A DNA stretch of 64,000 nt from Paenibacillus sp. YPG26 (GCF_023704175.1 NZ_CP084530.1:794501-858500); one strand, 5' to 3'; positions 1-7,424 are shown, numbered from the stretch's first letter. Numbers and translations: made by a program. The notes: a model not told the origin generated them from the sequence alone.

Positions 1-122
1 TGATCAGCGCTACCCGTGAACGGTACCTGCGTGAAGGATTAGCTGATTGGACCCCGGAGGAGAAAAGCGGATTACTCAACAACCTGAGACGCTTATTTGA
101 ATCGCTGCAAAAGTTCGATTAG
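1..122 (+). CDS. C-terminal end of a truncated gene, possibly a MarR-type regulator
   Basis: The frame entering from the left edge reads about 39 residues, ending SLQKFD and a TAG stop at 120-122. The charged, helical tail (TRERYLREGL, then TPEEKSGLLNNLRRLFESL) resembles the last dimerisation helix of MarR-family regulators, where a 'W(T/S)PEE...L..L' stretch closes the protein. That family call is an inference from a short tail; the DNA-binding part lies outside the window. A strong terminator follows 48 bases later, so this is the last gene of its transcript. Confidence 0.5.
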   Translation, partial: ISATRERYLREGLADWTPEEKSGLLNNLRRLFESLQKFD

Positions 123-169
123 CTGCTCCCTTAAGGGGTGGGCTGTATCGTCGAATATTATAGGAGTCG

Positions 170-200
170 AAGGGACGGAAGCCTATTTCCGTCCCTTTTT
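170..200 (+). terminator. Rho-independent terminator
   Basis: An 11-bp perfect stem, AAGGGACGGAA at 170-180 with TTCCGTCCCTT at 187-197, has a 6-base loop and a T run. It closes the truncated gene at the left edge. Confidence 0.9.
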
Positions 201-313
201 GGCGTAGAGAATTTGTCGGTGTGCCGGAAGCGGGTGGATAGGATGTCTAGTCTAATGATGCGGTGTTTTTGCTCATTAAATATTTACTGCAATCACACAA
301 GTTCTAATGCCTG

Positions 314-404
314 TTGACGGTTGGATTATCAAGGAATGATACGTGAAACGATTTAAATTAATCAAAACAATCTAAATTAATCATAATACAATCTAAATTT
401 ATTG
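314..404 (+). promoter_or_regulatory. Putative promoter and three iterated operator-like boxes
   Basis: TTGACG (314-319) and TGATAC (337-342) are 17 bases apart and could be a sigma-A promoter. Just downstream lie three near-identical AT-rich boxes: ATTTAAATTAATCA (351-364), ATCTAAATTAATCA (370-383) and ATCTAAATTTATT (391-403). They are spaced 19 and 21 bases start to start, about two helical turns, so they face the same side of the DNA. A repressor such as the XRE protein encoded at 961 is an obvious candidate ligand, by inference. Apart from this, the 200-463 gap shows nothing recognisable. Confidence 0.5.
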
Positions 405-463
405 CAAAACAATAAATGTTGTGCTAAATTCAAAATGAAATTAACAAAGAGGGGTGCATGTAA

Positions 464-949
464 GTGCGTGTGTTAGAGAGAGGAACAACACTTTTTTTGC
501 GGGCGACGGTCTACTTAATTGGATTATTGATTCTTGCCTTGTGTATATTTGGCTTGCCTGTGATTGCGAGAGAAGCCGCAGAGGCTTTTCCCGATCATTG
601 GGTATATCCCGTTGTTATCCTCATGTATGCCTCGGTGATCCCGTTATACCTGGCTTTGTATCAGGCACTGAAGCTATTAGGTTACATTGACAAGAACACT
701 GCATTCTCGGAGCTGTCCGTGGCCGCTTTGAAGACGATTAAATTGTGTGCAATTACCATAAGCCTGCTGCATGCGGCTTGCCTGCCGTTCTTGTTTCTTA
801 TCGCGGATTTAGACGATGCCCCGGGTCTTATTCTCTTCGGGATGGTCGTTCCCGCCGCTTCCATGGTGATTGCGGTCTTTGCCGCCGTTCTTCAAAGGCT
901 GCTGCAAAATGCTATCGATATCAAATCAGAGAATGATCTGACGGTCTGA
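464..949 (+). CDS. DUF2975 family membrane protein
   Basis: 161 residues with four predicted membrane helices (about 10-35, 48-70, 87-115 and 118-146) and the charged C-terminal KSENDLTV that is typical of DUF2975 proteins. No enzymatic motif is seen and the family has no settled function. The GTG start is chosen because an AAAGAGGGG ribosome binding site ends 9 bases before it and the only nearby ATG (458) runs straight into a stop. The gene is followed after 11 bases by a small XRE regulator, a pairing typical of this family; the two are presumably one operon. The upstream DNA carries iterated boxes that may be the regulator's operator. Confidence 0.85.
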   Translation: MRVLERGTTLFLRATVYLIGLLILALCIFGLPVIAREAAEAFPDHWVYPVVILMYASVIPLYLALYQALKLLGYIDKNTAFSELSVAALKTIKLCAITISLLHAACLPFLFLIADLDDAPGLILFGMVVPAASMVIAVFAAVLQRLLQNAIDIKSENDLTV

Positions 950-960
950 GGTGAACTAAC

Positions 961-1167
961 ATGGGGATTATAATTAATATTGACGTGATGCTGGCTAAGC
1001 GTAAAATGAGTGTGACGGAACTTTCGGAGAAGGTCGGAATCACGATGTCCAATCTGTCCATATTGAAGAATGGTAAGGCGAAGGCAATTCGGATATCGAC
1101 GTTAGAGGCGATCTGCAAAGCGTTGGACTGCCAACCTGGAGATATTCTCGAATACCGAGCGGACTAG
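961..1167 (+). CDS. Small YozG-like XRE/Cro helix-turn-helix regulator
   Basis: 68 residues, essentially one HTH domain. MLAKRKMSVTELSEKVGI forms helices 1 and 2, and TMSNLSILKNGKAKAIR covers the recognition helix, followed by STLEAICKALDCQPGDILEY, the usual Cro/CI ending. It resembles B. subtilis YozG. A GAGGTGA site overlaps the stop of the DUF2975 gene, so translation of the two is probably coupled. It likely represses its own operon, perhaps through the three AT-rich boxes at 351-403; that link is inferred. DUF2975/YozG pairs may act as regulator plus membrane effector, but no function can be read from the sequence. Confidence 0.88.
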   Translation: MGIIINIDVMLAKRKMSVTELSEKVGITMSNLSILKNGKAKAIRISTLEAICKALDCQPGDILEYRAD

Positions 1168-1212
1168 TGAAGGAGATAGATGACTCAGCGGATAAGGTGA
1201 AGGAGGTTAACT

Positions 1213-1485
1213 ATGAAGAAATTCAAGCTGCTCCTTACTATCTTAGCGGTAATTACCGCGATACTGGCTGTATATTTCTTAATCTACCCCCCACGGTTAT
1301 ATGGCTCGGAGTGGCTTCCCGGCTTCATGACCATCCTTATTGGCGCAATCATCAGCTTAGCGGGTCCATTTCAGTTGAGACATGAATCCAAGCTGTATCT
1401 CATAACTGCTTGGGCAAATTTTCTGATATTCTTAGTGTATATCCTTTCCGTATCTCCACTAGCAACTATAGTATTTGGCCCGTAA
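1213..1485 (+). CDS. Small hydrophobic membrane protein, function unknown
   Basis: 90 residues with three likely membrane helices (about 4-25, 38-53 and 62-85) and a positively charged start, MKKFK. A strong AAGGAGG lies 7 bases before the ATG. It starts 45 bases after the XRE gene in the same direction, so it may be the third gene of that operon. No family is recognised, and there are no conserved polar residues inside the helices that would suggest transport or catalysis. Confidence 0.6.
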   Translation: MKKFKLLLTILAVITAILAVYFLIYPPRLYGSEWLPGFMTILIGAIISLAGPFQLRHESKLYLITAWANFLIFLVYILSVSPLATIVFGP

Positions 1486-1576
1486 TAGCCCAACAAGGGA
1501 TAGCGTATTTACGGTTCCAGGTGTAGCTTCAACTACAGGATGGGAACAACGTGAATAAAAGAATGTGGAGGAGAAC

Positions 1577-2161
1577 ATGAACAAGAAAAGTGAGATCAGC
1601 AGTACTATAGAGCTGTCATCCGAGCAAAGCGAAAAGCTGCTCAAAATATTGCAGGCCCGATTTGAGAAGAACCTGAATCTTCATCCAGGTATGGAGTGGG
1701 CTCAGGTACAAGCGAGGCTTGAAGAAGCGGGCAGGGATAAGCTGTGGTCGCTCAGTGAAATGGAGAGAACCGGAGGCGAACCGGACGTGACCGGTCATGA
1801 TCCGAAGACGGGCGAATATATATTCACCGACTGCTCAGCAGAAAGTCCTAAAGGCCGCCGCAGTGTATGTTATGACCGTGAAGCCCTGGAGTCCAGGAAG
1901 GAACACAAACCCCAGAACAGCGCAGTGGATATGGCTGCCGACATGGGCATTGAGCTTCTCACGGAGGAGCAATACCGGAAGTTGCAGGAACTAGGGAATT
2001 TCGACCGAAAGACATCGAGCTGGGTGAAGACACCTGCTCGTATCCGGGAGCTCGGAGGAGCAATCTTCTGCGACCGCCGCTACGACACGGTTTTTGTGTA
2101 TCACAACGGTGCTGAGTCTTACTATGCCGCAAGGGGATTCCGCGGCTCGCTGAGGGTCTGA
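1577..2161 (+). CDS. DUF4256 domain-containing protein
   Basis: 194 residues from the ATG at 1577. The GTG at 1565 is rejected because the ribosome binding site GGAGGAG (1567-1573) lies downstream of it. The sequence contains LQARFEKNLNLHPGMEWAQV near the start, then GGEPDV, the 'YIFTDCSAESPKGRRSVCYD' segment and a C-terminal half with DRRYDTVFVYHNGAESYYA, which together match my recollection of DUF4256 proteins. They are soluble proteins of unknown function. A conserved 'DCS.ES...R' centre could be an active or ligand site, but nothing in the neighbourhood helps to assign it. Confidence 0.8.
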   Translation: MNKKSEISSTIELSSEQSEKLLKILQARFEKNLNLHPGMEWAQVQARLEEAGRDKLWSLSEMERTGGEPDVTGHDPKTGEYIFTDCSAESPKGRRSVCYDREALESRKEHKPQNSAVDMAADMGIELLTEEQYRKLQELGNFDRKTSSWVKTPARIRELGGAIFCDRRYDTVFVYHNGAESYYAARGFRGSLRV

Positions 2162-2542
2162 TTAGACTGTGGCATCAGGATGAGGAGGGCAACAGTGTGA
2201 AGTAGGCATCAGTATGCCTATACAACATGCTATAGAACATGCCAACATCAAAGTGAAAATACAAATTGCCAGCACAACATGCAAGTAACAGCATCCCTAT
2301 ACAACATTCCAGTTATCCCTACCTAGTCGGCGAACTCAAGTAAGGTCGTGAAATGACTGGGATGCCGGGCAACCCGGGCAAGCTGCTGAGACCCTTCCAT
2401 GTGGAAGGGTCTTTTGGTGTATAACGGGCGTGGTTAAGGCTTGCTTCAAGCAGCGATCACGGAACTGTTGTATAAGTTATATTTAAGAATTATCCACAGG
2501 CAGTAATATGAGATGATTCTGGAATATTTCATAAGGCTGTCT
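2162..2542 (+). other. Gene-free stretch with short repeats and a DnaA-box-like site
   Basis: A small perfect hairpin TAGGCAT-cagt-ATGCCTA sits at 2203-2220. The 12-mer CCTATACAACAT occurs at 2217-2228 and again at 2296-2307, and related 'ACAACATGC' words recur between. A terminator lies at 2389-2415, preceded by a G/C-rich segment that could be a structured RNA, though no known riboswitch class is recognised. TTATCCACA at 2490-2498 equals the DnaA-box consensus, but a single copy is not an origin. Confidence 0.45.
2389..2415 (+). terminator. Rho-independent terminator
   Basis: AGACCCTTCCA (2389-2399) pairs perfectly with TGGAAGGGTCT (2402-2412), followed by TTT. It lies 230 bases after the DUF4256 gene, so a longer 3' UTR or a small RNA may end here. 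Confidence 0.75.
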
Positions 2543-2917
2543 TTAGTGTAATTCAACGCCCCGGCTAACTCGTTCAAGAACCTTATGATAAGCGCTCATG
2601 AATTGCTCTGGGTCGGGATCCTCTCCTAATCGCTTGGGTACGTCAAAGTTCGATAAGTCGAAGTGGTGCTCAGGTTCAATGTCATGTCTGGCCAGACAGC
2701 TCTTGCAGCAGGACAAAGGACAGCCGTCAATGGCGATGATGCTGCGTCCCGACTTGGCCGTTCGTACTAGCGGTTTGACATCTCCACCGACCCCTGCGAT
2801 ACATGACATTTCAGCAATATTGTCCCGGTCCAGCTTGATGGCAATCATGTTGGCGGTCTGCGCGGCCGAGGAACATCCGGAACATGAATAGACAAGAGGC
2901 AGATCTTTTCTTTTCAT
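2543..2917 (-). CDS. DGC-domain putative zinc-binding protein
   Basis: 124 residues with the cysteine-rich signature of the DGC family. Near the N-terminus is YSCSGCSSAAQTAN. The family's name motif is present as DGCPLSCCKSCL at about 64-75. Cys residues at C-x-x-C spacing suggest metal or iron-sulphur binding. Known members are small proteins of uncertain role, sometimes found with metal or selenium metabolism genes; nothing of that kind is adjacent here. The ATG is preceded by a GAGGAGAAGTG stretch on the minus strand. It stands alone. Confidence 0.8.
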   Translation of the reverse strand: MKRKDLPLVYSCSGCSSAAQTANMIAIKLDRDNIAEMSCIAGVGGDVKPLVRTAKSGRSIIAIDGCPLSCCKSCLARHDIEPEHHFDLSNFDVPKRLGEDPDPEQFMSAYHKVLERVSRGVELH

Positions 2918-2972
2918 TTACACTTCTCCTCACTTTCAGGTATTGATCCGCTGTATAGCAGGGAACAAATTT

Positions 2973-3152
2973 CTAGGTATCATAACCTGAGTTGGCCGGA
3001 TGGACTGTGAGGGCGGTCACTTTGGGGGTGAATAAGGGTGTCTCTTTTCCAGCTGTGGTCATGAATCTGATTCGAGCTAGGGGCACAACCTGCGGCAGCT
3101 TAATATTGAACTCTCCATCATAAGCCGGGGTATAATTGCAGAAGTTGTATAC
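2973..3152 (-). pseudogene. Remnant of a protein-coding gene (C-terminal fragment)
   Basis: An open frame of 59 codons on the minus strand ends in TAG at 2973-2975 and has no plausible start; a TAA lies immediately upstream at 3153-3155. The translation looks like real protein: AYDGEFNIKLPQVVPLARIR, then TTAGKETPLFTPKVTALTV and a PANSGYDT end, with even composition and beta-strand-like alternation. I do not recognise the family. The promoter-like TATAAT (3131-3136) of the next plus-strand gene lies inside it, which fits a decayed gene whose DNA has been reused as an upstream region. Confidence 0.5.
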
Positions 3153-3200
3153 TTAAAAAGAGCAAGCTTTCAGAGGTTAACCGCTAAAGGAGGATTTTCA

Positions 3201-3644
3201 GTGAATGAGATCATAATACCTTTTACGAAGGATAGATTGAAGCCGTGCTCCGAGCTGTATATCCGCGTGTTCAACAGCGAACCGTGGAATGAGACCTGGA
3301 CAGATCACACGGCTGTAGAGAGACTTACCGATTTACTGGATACGCCTAAATCACTTGGTTTTCTATTGTATGATCAGGATAACCTGATAGGATTTGTGGC
3401 GGGAAATAGTAAGAAATCGTATGCAGGACTAACCTTTTACCTTGCTGAACTCTGTATAAGTAATCAAATCCATGGCAAGGGATATGGTTCAAAGCTGATC
3501 CGCCATTTAGAGACTGAATTGCAGAAGAGAGGCATTCAAAGCATATACCTGTTAACTTCAAACGGAGGGCTTGCCGAAAAGTTCTATCTAAAAAACGGCT
3601 ACACCATCAATGAGCACAGGATCATTATGAACAAGAAGTTATAA
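3201..3644 (+). CDS. GNAT family N-acetyltransferase
   Basis: 147 residues. The acetyl-CoA-binding motif A is visible as ELCISNQIHGKGYGSKLIRHLE (the Q-x-x-G-x-G/A type loop), followed by motif B around AEKFYLKNGYTINEH. The N-terminal part (ELYIRVFNSEPWNETWT) resembles acetyltransferases close to the aminoglycoside 6'-N-acetyltransferase-like branch. The substrate cannot be told from sequence. The GTG start has an AAAGGAGG site at 3186-3193. A possible promoter, TTGAAC (3106) and TATAAT (3131), has a long spacer. It converges on another GNAT with only 25 bases between their stops. Confidence 0.85.
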   Translation: MNEIIIPFTKDRLKPCSELYIRVFNSEPWNETWTDHTAVERLTDLLDTPKSLGFLLYDQDNLIGFVAGNSKKSYAGLTFYLAELCISNQIHGKGYGSKLIRHLETELQKRGIQSIYLLTSNGGLAEKFYLKNGYTINEHRIIMNKKL

Positions 3645-3669
3645 GTCTTCCCCACGTATGGCCCGCTGC

Positions 3670-4146
3670 TCAGAGTTCCTTCATATACCACGCGTCGCAA
3701 GCGTTATGCTCGGACTCCTCTAGTCCTTGTTCAAGCTGGCGGAAGCCGAACTTTAAATAGAGGGAATTCGCGGCTTGCAGCTTCTTGAAGGTCTCCAGGT
3801 AGCAGAATTTATAATGCTTGGCGGCATAGTCCAAGGCTACCCTCATCAGCTCTTTAGACAGACCTTGACCTTGAACAGCGGGTGACAGGTACAGCTTCTG
3901 CAGCTCGCAAATATCCGGGTTCTGCCCAAAACGGCCAACACCCACGCCGCCCACAACCTCAGCTTGATCTGTGACGACTACCCAATACTTGGAGTTAATC
4001 TGCTGCTTGTAGAACTCTGCCAGGCTGCCCAGCTGAGGGTCGAAATAAGCGGTTCCGGGTATGTTCAATTCAAAAGATTCCAGCGAGCGTCTGATGATCT
4101 GCTCGATGGCTTGGTTGTCCTGCTCTGTAATTTCACGTATTTGCAT
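3670..4146 (-). CDS. GNAT family N-acetyltransferase
   Basis: 158 residues. It begins MQIREITEQDNQAIEQIIRR, the usual GNAT N-terminus. Motif A is LQKLYLSPAVQGQGLSKELM with the Q-G-Q-G-L acetyl-CoA loop, followed by CYLETFKKLQAANSLYLKFGF, in which the ExxxxxxxAxxLYxKxGF pattern is that of the typical single-domain GNATs. It probably acetylates a small molecule or an amino group of a peptide; nothing indicates which. It is monocistronic. Confidence 0.87.
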   Translation of the reverse strand: MQIREITEQDNQAIEQIIRRSLESFELNIPGTAYFDPQLGSLAEFYKQQINSKYWVVVTDQAEVVGGVGVGRFGQNPDICELQKLYLSPAVQGQGLSKELMRVALDYAAKHYKFCYLETFKKLQAANSLYLKFGFRQLEQGLEESEHNACDAWYMKEL

Positions 4147-4405
4147 GCGTTCATCCCCGTATCTAGATGTAATTTGAGGTTGTAGAAGTTGATTTTAAGC
4201 GATAATTGTAAGGCGGTGTACTTCAAATGTCAATTACATTCCTGGTCTATGGCAGCCCTCCAGGCTGGGCGGGGACAAGTACTGGAAGGGCAAGGGCCAT
4301 GGTCACGGAGACAACGTACGGTATGCATGAGGGGCTTGGATATTTCACCTGTGTTCATCTATACTCAAAGCATCAGTTATACTCCCAGAAAGAAGTGATT
4401 AAGCA

Positions 4406-5113
4406 ATGAATCTAGAAGCGGTCATGCAGGAGCTCGAAGCTCTGGGCAAGGAACGAACCAAGAAGATCTACATCTCTAATGGCGCGCGGGAACCATTGTT
4501 CGGTGTGGCTACAGGGCATATGAAGCCGATGTCCAAAATTATCAAGAAAAATCAGCCTTTGGCTGAGCAGCTGTACGCTACAGGGAATTATGACGCGATG
4601 TATTTTGCCGGCGTTATTGCCGACCCCGATGTGATGACAGAAGCGGATTTTGATCGCTGGATAGACGGCGCTTATTTCTATATGCTGTCCGATTACGTCG
4701 TTGCAGTCACTTTGTCCGAGACGGATATCGCTGAGAAAGTGGCCGATAAATGGATCGCAAGCGGCGAGGAGCTTAGAATGTCAGCGGGCTGGAGCTGCTA
4801 CTGCTGGCTGCTTGGAAATCGGCCGGATGCCGAATTTGATGAGAGCAAGATCGCGGGTATGCTAAAGCTGGTGGAAGCGGAGATTCATAATGCTCCCGAG
4901 CGGACAAAGTACGCGATGAATAATTTCATTTACACGGTGGCCACGTCCTACTCGCCTCTTCATGGTCTTGCAGTTCAGACCGCTGAGGCAGTCGGGCCGG
5001 TAGAAGTGAACAATGACAAGGGGAAAAGCAAGCTCTTGAACGCATCCGTCAATATTCAGAAGGCGGTTGACAAAGGGCAGCTTGGTTTCAAACGCAGGCA
5101 TGTAAGGTGTTAG
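4406..5113 (+). CDS. DNA alkylation repair protein (AlkD-like HEAT-repeat fold)
   Basis: 235 residues matching the DNA alkylation repair family (AlkC/AlkD superfamily). It has an N-terminal helix pair with ERTKKIYISNGAREPLFGV, then NYDAMYFAGVIADPDVMTEADF (the solenoid repeat with 'A..I.DP..m') and ADKWIASGEELRMSAGW further on. AlkD relatives are glycosylases that excise positively charged alkylated bases without base flipping; whether this shorter branch has that activity is not established by sequence. The ATG has only a weak ribosome binding site (AGAAGTG), so expression may be low. The 258 bases upstream hold no convincing gene. Confidence 0.8.
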   Translation: MNLEAVMQELEALGKERTKKIYISNGAREPLFGVATGHMKPMSKIIKKNQPLAEQLYATGNYDAMYFAGVIADPDVMTEADFDRWIDGAYFYMLSDYVVAVTLSETDIAEKVADKWIASGEELRMSAGWSCYCWLLGNRPDAEFDESKIAGMLKLVEAEIHNAPERTKYAMNNFIYTVATSYSPLHGLAVQTAEAVGPVEVNNDKGKSKLLNASVNIQKAVDKGQLGFKRRHVRC

Positions 5114-5198
5114 AAGCAGCTCGCGGCAGGGTAGTTCGGCATCTCATGGTAAGATATTGAGGAAGGTTAGATTCTAAGCGTTACTGTCAATTCTAATT

Positions 5199-5333
5199 GT
5201 AGAAGTTGAGCGTAAGAAATACAGACTTCTACCCTCAACAGTTCAATTAAGAAGTCTAAAATGATTCTGGAGAAGCGCAGCGGTCGGCTTTGTGAGGAGA
5301 CTTCTACCCTCGAAGGAACAAATTAAGAAGTCT
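5199..5333. repeat. Two-copy repeat module with matching inverted repeats
   Basis: Two 35/36-base units start AGACTTCTACCCTC and end AATTAAGAAGTCT: 5223-5257 and 5298-5333. In each, the ends AGACTTCT and AGAAGTCT are perfect inverted repeats. A third half element, GTAGAAGTTGAG (5199-5210), can pair with ACTTCTAC of the first unit (5225-5232). The word TTGTAGAAGTTGA followed by TAAG and ATA recurs at 4180-4204, ahead of the preceding gene. The rest of the 5114-5572 gap holds only a terminator. Confidence 0.75.
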
Positions 5334-5421
5334 GAAGCACCAGCCATCGTAAGGAACAATGCATACGGCCGACTAGCATGTCAATCATTAGTTCAACCTA
5401 TATAAGAAGTAACACATGCCA

Positions 5422-5450
5422 GGCCCTCCTTAACTAAGGAAGGGCTTTTT
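5422..5450 (+). terminator. Rho-independent terminator
   Basis: GCCCTCCTTA pairs with TAAGGAAGGGC across a short loop and is followed by TTTTT. It lies after the repeat module and 308 bases beyond the DNA alkylation repair gene, so the repeats may be part of that transcript's 3' end. Confidence 0.85.
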
Positions 5451-5572
5451 GTATTTTCCTTTTTTTGTATTCGCCATTTCTGCGAAATCAACCAATGAAC
5501 CGGAGGTTCTGTCCATACCAAATCCTCTAGTCTTTCATTAACTATAGTAGACCAACTAAGGAGTTGATTTCT

Positions 5573-5935
5573 TTGAGAAAAGCAACCTTAATGAGAATCA
5601 AGAAAGCGGAAGCCAAGCTTGGGCGCAAGTTCAAGAAAGAAAGTCATGTGGTCAAGAGTGTCAGAAAAGCCATTCGTATCACACAGCTGGGTGATGGCTT
5701 CGCAAGATTCACTTTTGCCCCGGTTACACTCCCTCCAAACAGCTTCCGGAGCACAACGATTAATGGCAATGACTTCAATCTGATCAGCGGTTCCTGGATT
5801 TTCTCCAGAAATGATCAAGGCTTTCTTCTTGACAATTTCTCCGCAGCCGAAGACAGATGGTTCTTCACTGCCTGGAATCCAACTGGATTCACAAGAACAG
5901 TAACTTATGCGGTAATCGGCAAACGGAAGCCTTAA
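5573..5935 (+). CDS. Hypothetical protein with a basic N-terminus
   Basis: 120 residues from TTG at 5573, chosen because AAGGAG (5558-5563) is 9 bases upstream; the TTG at 5564 touches the site. The first ~35 residues are strongly basic and helical (KAEAKLGRKFKKESHVVKSV), and the remainder is rich in Phe, Trp, Asn and Thr in short alternating stretches (GDGFARFTFAP, GSWIFSRNDQGFLLDNF, RWFFTAWNPTGF), suggesting a small beta-sandwich. No family is recognised. A structural or spore-surface role is possible but purely speculative. Single gene with its own terminator. Confidence 0.6.
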   Translation: MRKATLMRIKKAEAKLGRKFKKESHVVKSVRKAIRITQLGDGFARFTFAPVTLPPNSFRSTTINGNDFNLISGSWIFSRNDQGFLLDNFSAAEDRWFFTAWNPTGFTRTVTYAVIGKRKP

Positions 5936-5969
5936 TTCGAACAGCACGCCCGGCAGGGAAAAGGGAGTC

Positions 5970-5991
5970 AAGGAGCTTTAAGCTCCTTTTC
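5970..5991 (+). terminator. Rho-independent terminator
   Basis: AAGGAGCTT runs directly into TAAGCTCCTT with a T-rich tail, just after the hypothetical gene. Confidence 0.75.
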
Positions 5992-6048
5992 TTCTTTTCC
6001 TATAACGATTGAAGTCTGCGCCAGCATGTTGTATGATTTGAATTAATA

Positions 6049-6067
6049 ATATATCTTAAAGATATAT
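6049..6067. promoter_or_regulatory. Palindromic operator, probably for the PadR regulator
   Basis: ATATATCTT (6049-6057), one central A, and AAGATATAT (6059-6067) form a perfect 9-bp inverted repeat 32 bases before the PadR ATG. PadR proteins commonly repress their own promoters through such AT-rich dyads, so autoregulation is likely (inference from position). Confidence 0.7.
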
Positions 6068-6099
6068 ATGATAGCGGCTAGGAGGTGTCAACGAAAATT

Positions 6100-6645
6100 A
6101 TGAAAAGGATCAACACATCGCATTTTGCCATTCTAGGTCTGCTTCGGATCAAACCGATGAGTGCGTATGAACTGGTGAAGTTCTCGAAGGAGAGCATTGG
6201 ACTATTTTGGAATGAGTCCTATGGGCACATCCATAAGAGCATCAGGCAGCTGGAGCTGGAGGGAGCAGTGGAGATTGTAGAGGAGGCCACGACCGGCAGG
6301 CACAAGAAGGTGTACGGCATAACGCAGCAAGGATGCGGGCAGCTGGATTCCTGGCTGGCGCAGGCACCGGCAGAGCATGTCATGAGAAATGAACTGCTGA
6401 TGAAGGTCTTCGTCTCGGATGAACGTCAAGCTCCTCAGCTGATCAGCTACATAGAGGAGGAGTTAGAGGGGGGGAGAAGGCTGTTGGAAGTGCTGGCGGG
6501 GATCAAGGCAGGAATGGAACAGGTGGAAGAGAAGCGGGCGAAGCTCTGGCTGCTCACACTTGACTATGGAGAAAGATACATACAAATGACGATTGAATGG
6601 TGCGAGCATGCGCTGGATATTTTACGCGGGAAAGGCAGGGAATAA
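6100..6645 (+). CDS. PadR family transcriptional regulator
   Basis: 181 residues. The winged-helix domain starts HFAILGLLRIKPMSAYELVK and includes FWNESYGHIHKSIRQLELEG, the typical PadR recognition region, and RHKKVYGITQQGC, the wing. The C-terminal half (about 90-181) is the long helical dimerisation region of the Vir/PadR_C type. The ATG at 6100 is favoured over GTG 6085 because GGAGGTG (6081-6087) is its ribosome binding site. The stop overlaps the start of the CPBP gene, so the pair forms an operon. The dyad at 6049-6067 is the likely binding site. The natural ligand is unknown. Confidence 0.9.
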   Translation: MKRINTSHFAILGLLRIKPMSAYELVKFSKESIGLFWNESYGHIHKSIRQLELEGAVEIVEEATTGRHKKVYGITQQGCGQLDSWLAQAPAEHVMRNELLMKVFVSDERQAPQLISYIEEELEGGRRLLEVLAGIKAGMEQVEEKRAKLWLLTLDYGERYIQMTIEWCEHALDILRGKGRE

Positions 6646-7370
6646 TGGGGATGGAGACAAGACGACTAAGAGCGTGGCCTATCATATTCATCACGATCCT
6701 CGTGATCGCATTGGCGCCGGCCTTGTTATGGATCAGAAGCAATCAGCCGTTAGCTCTGGAGCTATTTGAAAGAGAAATATACAACCGGGAAATCAGCTAC
6801 CAGCTCACAGTGTTAGTACTGGTCGTTGCCCTGATCGGAATCGTCTATGCGCTGACAGGCAGAGAGGGACTTGCGTATCTAAGCCTCAGGAGGCGGGATG
6901 GACAGATCCGTCCTGAACCATGGATCGGCATCAAGCCGAAACCGGCGGAGACGTGGAAGAACCTAGGCCTGAACTTTGCGGTAGTCATTACACTGGTTAC
7001 GGCTATCGTGATCTATTTCCAGGTGATCCATGGCCGAAGTGTGCAGCTGGAGCTGTTCCCGGGAATGGGACTGGTGATCCTCTTTGCCCTCATTAATGCA
7101 TTCTCCGAAGAAATCATATTTCGGTTCTCATTTGTTGCTGTTGTTAATAAGTTCGGCTACTCCCCATATCTCGCGCAAGGCTTAGCCGCAGTTACCTTCG
7201 GCGGAATTCATTACTTTGGAACTCCGAGCGGAATTCCAGGTGTACTGATGGCCGCATTCATCGGCTGGCTATTGGCCAAATCGATGAACGAGACGAGAGG
7301 GTTCTTCTGGGCGCTAGTGATACATTTCCTGCAGGACGTGGTGATCTTCACGGCTTTGTTTATGGGGTAG
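6645..7370 (+). CDS. CPBP family intramembrane metalloprotease (CAAX/Abi type)
   Basis: 241 residues, about six or seven membrane helices. The family's first motif is ALINAFSEEIIFRFSF, giving E-E-x-x-x-R. The second is GIHYFGTPSGIPG, where the H is preceded by the 'F..(I/H)' pattern. The third is FWALVIHFLQDV with the last catalytic His. These are the three motifs of the CAAX-protease/bacteriocin-processing superfamily. Known bacterial members act in peptide maturation, self-immunity or stress signalling; none can be chosen here. The start ATG at 6645 overlaps the PadR stop (TAATG), so translation is coupled and expression is probably under PadR control. Confidence 0.85.
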   Translation: MGMETRRLRAWPIIFITILVIALAPALLWIRSNQPLALELFEREIYNREISYQLTVLVLVVALIGIVYALTGREGLAYLSLRRRDGQIRPEPWIGIKPKPAETWKNLGLNFAVVITLVTAIVIYFQVIHGRSVQLELFPGMGLVILFALINAFSEEIIFRFSFVAVVNKFGYSPYLAQGLAAVTFGGIHYFGTPSGIPGVLMAAFIGWLLAKSMNETRGFFWALVIHFLQDVVIFTALFMG

Positions 7371-7398
7371 GTTGATTGAATAGAGTGGTGAGAGCGGT

Positions 7399-7424
7399 GC
7401 CCCGGGATTCTCGGGGCTTTGTTT
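7399..7424 (+). terminator. Rho-independent terminator
   Basis: GCCCCG (7399-7404) pairs with CGGGGC (7412-7417), followed by TTTGTTTG. It ends the PadR-CPBP operon. Confidence 0.7.

Noticed and set aside
2490..2498. Replication origin suggested by TTATCCACA
   Set aside because: One DnaA-box match only, with no cluster, no AT-rich unwinding region and no dnaA or dnaN nearby.
4189..4409. Open frames between the GNAT and the DNA alkylation repair gene
   Set aside because: No ribosome binding site, unusual composition and overlap with the next start; no protein-like pattern in any frame.
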